From a virus: a stretch of DNA of 50,765 nt. Position numbers and translations under genes: made by a program. Below, one piece after another: positions 48,701 through 50,765 of this stretch (positions within the stretch are counted from its first letter, which is position 1; each line of letters opens with the position of its first letter). The DNA is taken from the IMG/VR virus record IMGVR_UViG_3300034418_011047, positions 1-50,765 of that record; one strand, 5' to 3'. The notes below the pieces were generated by a model that saw nothing but the letters and a program-made list of their open reading frames with translations, was not told where the DNA came from and did no database searches.

Positions 48701-50765
48701 CTGTTTCTTTCTTTGATTAATTCAAGACGCTGCTTACGAAGCTGCCTTATAATGTCTGTGCCTCTTCTTTCAGGGGTAAGGATTGCCACACCGTACCTCT
48801 TTTCAATGTCCTCAATCTGCGATTCTGTAAGCCTTCCTTGTTTGTTTGTAGGTAAGTTAGATACACGACTATCTACATCTTCTTTAAATGCCTCATATAT
48901 TCGCCTCTCTCTTGAAGTTAACTCCTCATTATTTGCAATCTTACGAGCAATGCTTTGTAGTCTAAATGGATTTGCTTTAGGGTTATTCGGATCCAAAGAT
49001 TCAATTAATTCTGTATTTGTAACGTCATCCTCTATTTTACCCTCTACAGGTATTCCTAATATGTCATTCACTTCGTTCTGTGCCTCTTGACGGGACATTT
49101 CAGATTCGACACTATTATCCAGTTTAACCACTTCCGGAGTAACCTGCTTAGCTAACTCCTTAATCTCGTTGTCTAATTCTTCAATTCGATCTTCTGTACG
49201 TCTAATTTCTACAACGTCTTCTGAAGGAACAGCAGCTAAGTCGGTATTTAGTTTCTCTCTTTCTGCTGTTAATTCCTGTATCCTGCTGTCAGCATTACTA
49301 CGCTGTTCATTGTTGGCTGTAATTTGATCCGTACGCCTATTTTGCGCTTGCTGAGTGGCTTCTGCAAGCTTTTCGTTATATTGCTGCTCTGCTTGCGTAA
49401 CTGCCTCCTGAGCAGCCTGTGCTTCTGCTTGAATGACATCATCACCTGTAATGTTGGTCATGATGTTAGGAGCAGCTTTAATAGGCAATTCCCCATTAAA
49501 GTAATCTGACTTAACCATCACCGTACCATCCGGCATTACCTTGGTGACAACTGCCGTATATCCGATAGCAGTTTTAGACGCTGCTCCAACTGCATCTGCA
49601 TCTACCCCTAAATCTTGTAGAGATACATTTAATTGGATGTAGTCTCCTTCTTTTGGAGTTACAAACTCTCCGTTTTGTCGTGCTTGTAATCGACCATTTG
49701 CAACTTGAGCATTTTGTTGCGCTGTTGCTAAGTTTTGTCGGGCTGGTTGTACTGTAGTAGACAACTCAGGAGTTAATGGCGTGCCTTCAATGTTCCCCCG
49801 CTCTGTTTCAATTTCGCCTAACCTTTCTTGCTCATCAATTAATTCCTGCTCTATTTCTTGCAACCGCTCCTGAATTCTTTCTCGCTCCTGAATAGGCTTT
49901 TGAAGCTGATCAGACTTTGAAATCAACTCACTTCTCTCTGTCTCTAACTTAGTAATCTTATTTCGTGTAGTAAATTCTGCCTCAGACAACTTCCCTTCTT
50001 TGGCTAACTTCGCATCAATAAGCTGTTGTCCTGTAAAAGTAAATGTTACTTTTTTGTCCCCCCCATGCTCTATGGTTGTAATCTCTGTTGCTCCCAAACT
50101 CCTAAATTCCTTAGGTATGTCGGCAGTATTGTCAAAAGTAAATGTATAGGTAAGACGAGGATCAACTGTCCCCAAATCTTTAATTGAGGGAGCCATTTCC
50201 CTCTCCCTCCTTTTGCGCAACTCTTCGTTTACTTCCTTTCTTTTTTCGTTCAGTTCTTCTTCTGTAAATCCTAACTTCTTCCCTACTTCCATGAACTTTT
50301 TAGGATTCCTACCAATAAATTGCATAGCTTCCTCCTTCAAATTAATCGGAGTCGCTGCGCCAAACAATGCAGATACCATCGTGGTAACCACACCTTCACC
50401 AATTATCTCATTTCGTTCCCTCCCTGTAAAAGCTGGCTTAAATTCAATCTGCTCTGAATCTGTCATCATAATCTGCATCAACTCTTGCCAAGCAGGTTCT
50501 GCTAACAATTCTTCAAAGTTTTCCCCTAATATATTTAAACCAATTTCCTTTAGTCTTGCTTTAGCCAACATTTTTGGAGTAGTTCCCCTCATACCCACTT
50601 GTGTAAGAGCCTTAGATCCGCCTCCAACCCACTTCATCAAATAGTCAGTAACATTACCATACTTACTACCTTGGATCAATTTACCGCTAATACCAAATAA
50701 TCCATTGATGGCACCAATACCAAATCCAACAGAATTTGCATATGTACTTGCTTTGCTTTTAGTTA
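39733..50765 (-). CDS. giant multidomain virion-type protein (>3,670 residues, partial)
   Basis: The frame is open to the right edge (upstream residues include SVGFGIGAINGLFGISGK), so the true start is outside; a TTG at 50,679 is not the start. In order: a strand-rich unit (DNA 49,985-50,165) with a diverged copy at 46,070-46,290; long coiled coils rich in E, Q and R; a first HELIH metallopeptidase motif (47,317-47,331) with a downstream NIYEFVA; a second HELAH (44,638-44,652) with FAKGFEAYVMEG; a Pro/Gln-rich linker near 43,690-43,870; more helices; and a C-terminal region with hydrophobic stretches (KMILMTLFPIVRTPAAFIEQ; LGFSTFISLFFSMFDF). This resembles the polyvalent proteins of large phages that are packaged and ejected with the DNA. 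Such proteins may be processed by their own proteases. No RNA polymerase motif is visible. Confidence 0.8.
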   Translation of the reverse strand, partial: TKSKASTYANSVGFGIGAINGLFGISGKLIQGSKYGNVTDYLMKWVGGGSKALTQVGMRGTTPKMLAKARLKEIGLNILGENFEELLAEPAWQELMQIMMTDSEQIEFKPAFTGRERNEIIGEGVVTTMVSALFGAATPINLKEEAMQFIGRNPKKFMEVGKKLGFTEEELNEKRKEVNEELRKRREREMAPSIKDLGTVDPRLTYTFTFDNTADIPKEFRSLGATEITTIEHGGDKKVTFTFTGQQLIDAKLAKEGKLSEAEFTTRNKITKLETERSELISKSDQLQKPIQERERIQERLQEIEQELIDEQERLGEIETERGNIEGTPLTPELSTTVQPARQNLATAQQNAQVANGRLQARQNGEFVTPKEGDYIQLNVSLQDLGVDADAVGAASKTAIGYTAVVTKVMPDGTVMVKSDYFNGELPIKAAPNIMTNITGDDVIQAEAQAAQEAVTQAEQQYNEKLAEATQQAQNRRTDQITANNEQRSNADSRIQELTAEREKLNTDLAAVPSEDVVEIRRTEDRIEELDNEIKELAKQVTPEVVKLDNSVESEMSRQEAQNEVNDILGIPVEGKIEDDVTNTELIESLDPNNPKANPFRLQSIARKIANNEELTSRERRIYEAFKEDVDSRVSNLPTNKQGRLTESQIEDIEKRYGVAILTPERRGTDIIRQLRKQRLELIKERNRLNRQANEMRRLAPKPEGPTNEARAKSAQVEAARQEALQAEDADEDAINERFDARYKDDVNKGEISLDDAIQAMELANRTESEVYDDLMDARMQGENLVADGTFENLSKLARSTAEGETDFSEDDQRLIDENKQLFDVLTQIENRRQDELAQTSEAANVQFVNNKYDNYVTSFNNQFARPEEAAPINPELEEKQKEIDALNDEIALYNEALQRGPSNAPLEQARRERENATLELGSVNKPTIKKNKHNLKLRNAESLDPFVEMVSDLIPNEQIKDIFKEYLRLVKLLLFGRTFPNSSLSLEFKTDKTVNSGLIPDLKAYNKLDEKTRRQILTIYKKLIKRLNEKDKADFEAYAKERGVQPRDSNVYTLAEVFKLIPLKGQSKAIYKVLKPFVDNFAIPFYIPSSRDEVDLTAEGFFNYGTNVIYVNPEEFFQYLDQLKGNNIDYLKDGQEIIARIFIHELIHGFTVRTIYSVLENQKDPAITENQKKAVLKLQKLYTEFAKDAVNDHNLDKYAISNIYEFVAHLSDEKFTYLLKKRKKGFLEKVYDAITQILGITKSNAEELLGVKNAYDLAVKYVTDIISEMPPGQSFAAPSIITGWQKLRSQQLEEAQRKYSEEKAKYETKINRLYAEIFGTEQAKKDAHHLPSTKLRKIKAEVRKRQAELRARVIELQKEYNEILDEARKKIGIDERVSELFGRKVDEEVVAEILEQEQAEIDKLVKEVQREYGTKGALSEKGMEKLAEGITKIRKKYNDIKLEAVRKVPPKIQQQLNELTEEIFDLNTQIRQEYEKRGVDPKGFGRSMFGPLVPSVEYTVSYSSEENVPAELKKVADKVVKTAQIDSNGRYTIVLDGAALIEAGLATKQEIEIESTSRGPMYKPRNRSELVETLVQTFGLSLEEAQANASLIDARAAAWAKRNNKRKNDWYKERLEGIVKNNSQMPTNFKLASSIYIKGVDGSPGSRYLTNLRQAIERVSPKTRTLKAWINDLIRQSDHATLMDLRRIGMITMSEMWDTYEELQLQRRLRINANQDTFDLDQKIGQLRAKLPKTKFTINPDFAAIAEEILSKEKADLNYTNLDNITEKQLYYLIVNNYLENSNDIRMMDVLELSVSENSVEALRNLVASNMNEAFNNNYDKAKFIDGLKKLGVATPIAKKVANFFDLKTKGTPTFEDYSIYYYTLQSFLEQSGLADNTNEANQAEKNRILAEMDRVAGIMKKLTLGEKIDASHNDRVVETADGRQLMRVQMPDGSFNFIRPEVLGRTNFPEPHHQLISFGMAKEEGMSESDFAARSLNGVRLNSNLELYEPTEEDYQQGDTVYQTKDGEQRAAIVTTGDGKIIIHALTNPDVSSPLHELAHEFESELTADEIRIVERWSKATFGTIDFREKFAKGFEAYVMEGRTENAKLANVFDRFAIWLQTMYNNVLEYNGERIVLNRKMRKIYARMLDADLAPVSDKVILSFTKLPNIANLLDRIRFRRRRKKQEEDEETRRIRELREQIKQEREQALEDLKNRKLEKDELRDLEQERENLAKQIDANVKKFTEDTLTLGERAELLNLIEALINRVNQITDRIAVLNEIIESEPTKEEIDNINDDFDEKLEEAIKGEETAEEEILAPEEAQAEPEQPASQATPQQPSTPTPNQPQPSGQQPPSQQPPSSQNTGKTDEKAKESKRIRRAANDPRVDVELQEALLLDEDSKYLPISLQRVANAARIVIENLILDGLSYSEIFEEAKAGKNITSQIPSRETKEQEQQRRAEDAMYTIIMDIVWDRVRQTGDTRLAVQMQQDIARFRRTAATELRAGIAKVVPESLYSDVINELEEKFINNLGQKVESGRTLEEEIASLMVSHSPEEIQEVINKVLGLQGRPATRIKGSTKASKKGDSLIKRGWDKFSKGGRGQLSAGLIFNQDQIEGIVDIITGLIYKFKGNILKVKEAFVEEVDIYNLLSGQNYDATAIWNFLTSNNKIDIAKIQEQELVDRLLEMEERMKQALRRGGPEVAVQMENIYNLILSEIEKITSENPELGTVQDVIKNRSLKGPAARAIRNSIIEQFRFLEEEEIALLHNVLDKVFIVISSEYNTSFGDKIRQGARELGTTLSEVVINHYTKGDQSQSLSSKLVQALNLSPMEARKFQEEFKLIWKDLMEDKKKKILKQRLKENLDILERRLDEAVRAKDYENAAKIRTRIKKLRKKTKSATQRMVEELSMGVLNEARMADLWFEKYAIAEGNRDKIEKLKELVDKANKAFSVRDKERIYKEIDYEIARLKKDPWKKLFLMKLQTLGIVNLLSGFTSGVRAFLGAFKAAGPNLMRDFMVLLPQYATAFVRGRKNEREALSYIMGELFRGEPDPEINNIFLSYANNVKNFISRFIYEFGYQLKYGIATTRYNDPTGSGFSPLDIEINNFMENIFKVSPVKNPSDLKKYIARVMLLAYTPPMLAVRALAMGDMLIKSSIMNFKAAQVARAKLIDNGVDPNDADFVIKLKTELGRIHQAEIKEQVEEEIAILKTAGKKIPLGYKQARIRELRVTKMNPELVEEAAYLADEALIMHVTQASRVANVRIKEKDNVAQMLGKMILMTLFPIVRTPAAFIEQATYYTPFGLIAGGINVFSEGSTQEAKEKGYRQMAAATLGFSTFISLFFSMFDFDDDEEGNKILKVNDDWRMRITGLGSTNFVKDEYIDKHYRILELQIRPFPKKYPDWVISMNYADSPLGIVLYPIGQMYDAAALNPKSENSVNQANLSIILGGLQFITAQSFSRSLNEIVKLAGISEAVDPTTDTAKEQERKIIALAKFLGEKGSMYVPLGANLYSQMSKAYGQVTDKPRYIPETTTFTETYAYNLVKRAFFSGLLTPYLSGEKRALLDPLGKPVEDRLVFPENFLFMNNALEMLDNWVNETSKKSPGHKLFLSRTNLNVQNRYWMPGNTVTHKGNTYKLNNQEKIELANRVATIYGAKVDQYAMDYDYENMSTEKLLEDFKKLREEAIKEAKDQYLYYGY

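Noticed and set aside
39352-50644. Plus-strand open frames of 60-150 codons opposite the giant gene
   Set aside because: They mirror the codon pattern of the giant frame, are rich in S, F, L and C, and have no leaders or promoters.
39733-50765. Giant protein as a virion RNA polymerase (N4-like or crAss-like)
   Set aside because: No D-x-D-G-D or single-subunit RNA polymerase motifs found by eye; the recognisable signatures are HExxH and coiled coils. A profile search would be decisive.

Overview
The window is part of a double-stranded DNA tailed bacteriophage genome. The host is most likely a member of the Bacteroidota. Promoter-like sites match the Bacteroidota pattern (a TTG/TTTG box about 23-25 nt before TAnnTTTG), start codons sit behind A/T-rich leaders without clear Shine-Dalgarno sequences, and DUF1573-like and SPOR-like proteins typical of that phylum are present. 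Head-gene sizes (terminase 678 aa, portal 794 aa, capsid 484 aa) and the two-arm layout recall crAss-like and other Bacteroidota podoviruses, but I cannot confirm a family. No RNA polymerase subunit, integrase or repressor module is recognisable here.

Layout. (1) 1-11,074, minus strand: late arm. A strong host-type promoter at 11,043-11,074 drives an unknown gene, a GH73 glucosaminidase, small genes, an HNH nuclease, TerL, portal, scaffold and major capsid protein, then a hairpin and the first codons of another gene leaving the window. (2) 11,031-12,275: divergent intergenic region with an inverted repeat, two copies of a 32-nt repeat (a third lies at 22.2 kb), an iteron-like tandem array and a long A/T-rich stretch with regularly spaced ACATA boxes. 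This is the best replication-origin candidate. (3) 12,276-19,850, plus strand: accessory early genes (a GP88-family protein, DUF932, Api92-like and many small unknowns). Twelve of them start exactly 15-16 nt after an RNA hairpin whose sequence varies but whose stem is kept. (4) 19,900-35,160: regulators and the replication/recombination block: ERF-like annealing protein, YqaJ nuclease, dUTPase, family A DNA polymerase, RecA-fold ATPase, SSB-like protein, primase, RusA, DUF1599, dCMP deaminase and metallophosphoesterase. (5) 35,164-39,069: tRNA-Leu(UAA), small unknown genes and ThyX. (6) 39,066-50,765, minus strand: an N-acetylmuramoyl-L-alanine amidase and a giant protein of more than 3,670 residues, open at the right edge, with two HExxH metallopeptidase motifs.

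The early arm reads right from the 11-12 kb region and meets the leftward giant/amidase genes at 39,066-39,069, where the two stop codons overlap. If the genome is circular or circularly permuted, the minus-strand genes form one late arm that leaves at position 1 and re-enters at 50,765, with the missing tail genes outside this window. The early arm supplies replication, recombination and dTMP synthesis (dCMP to dUMP, dUTP to dUMP, dUMP to dTMP). The late arm supplies capsid, packaging, a putative ejected giant protein and two cell-wall hydrolases.
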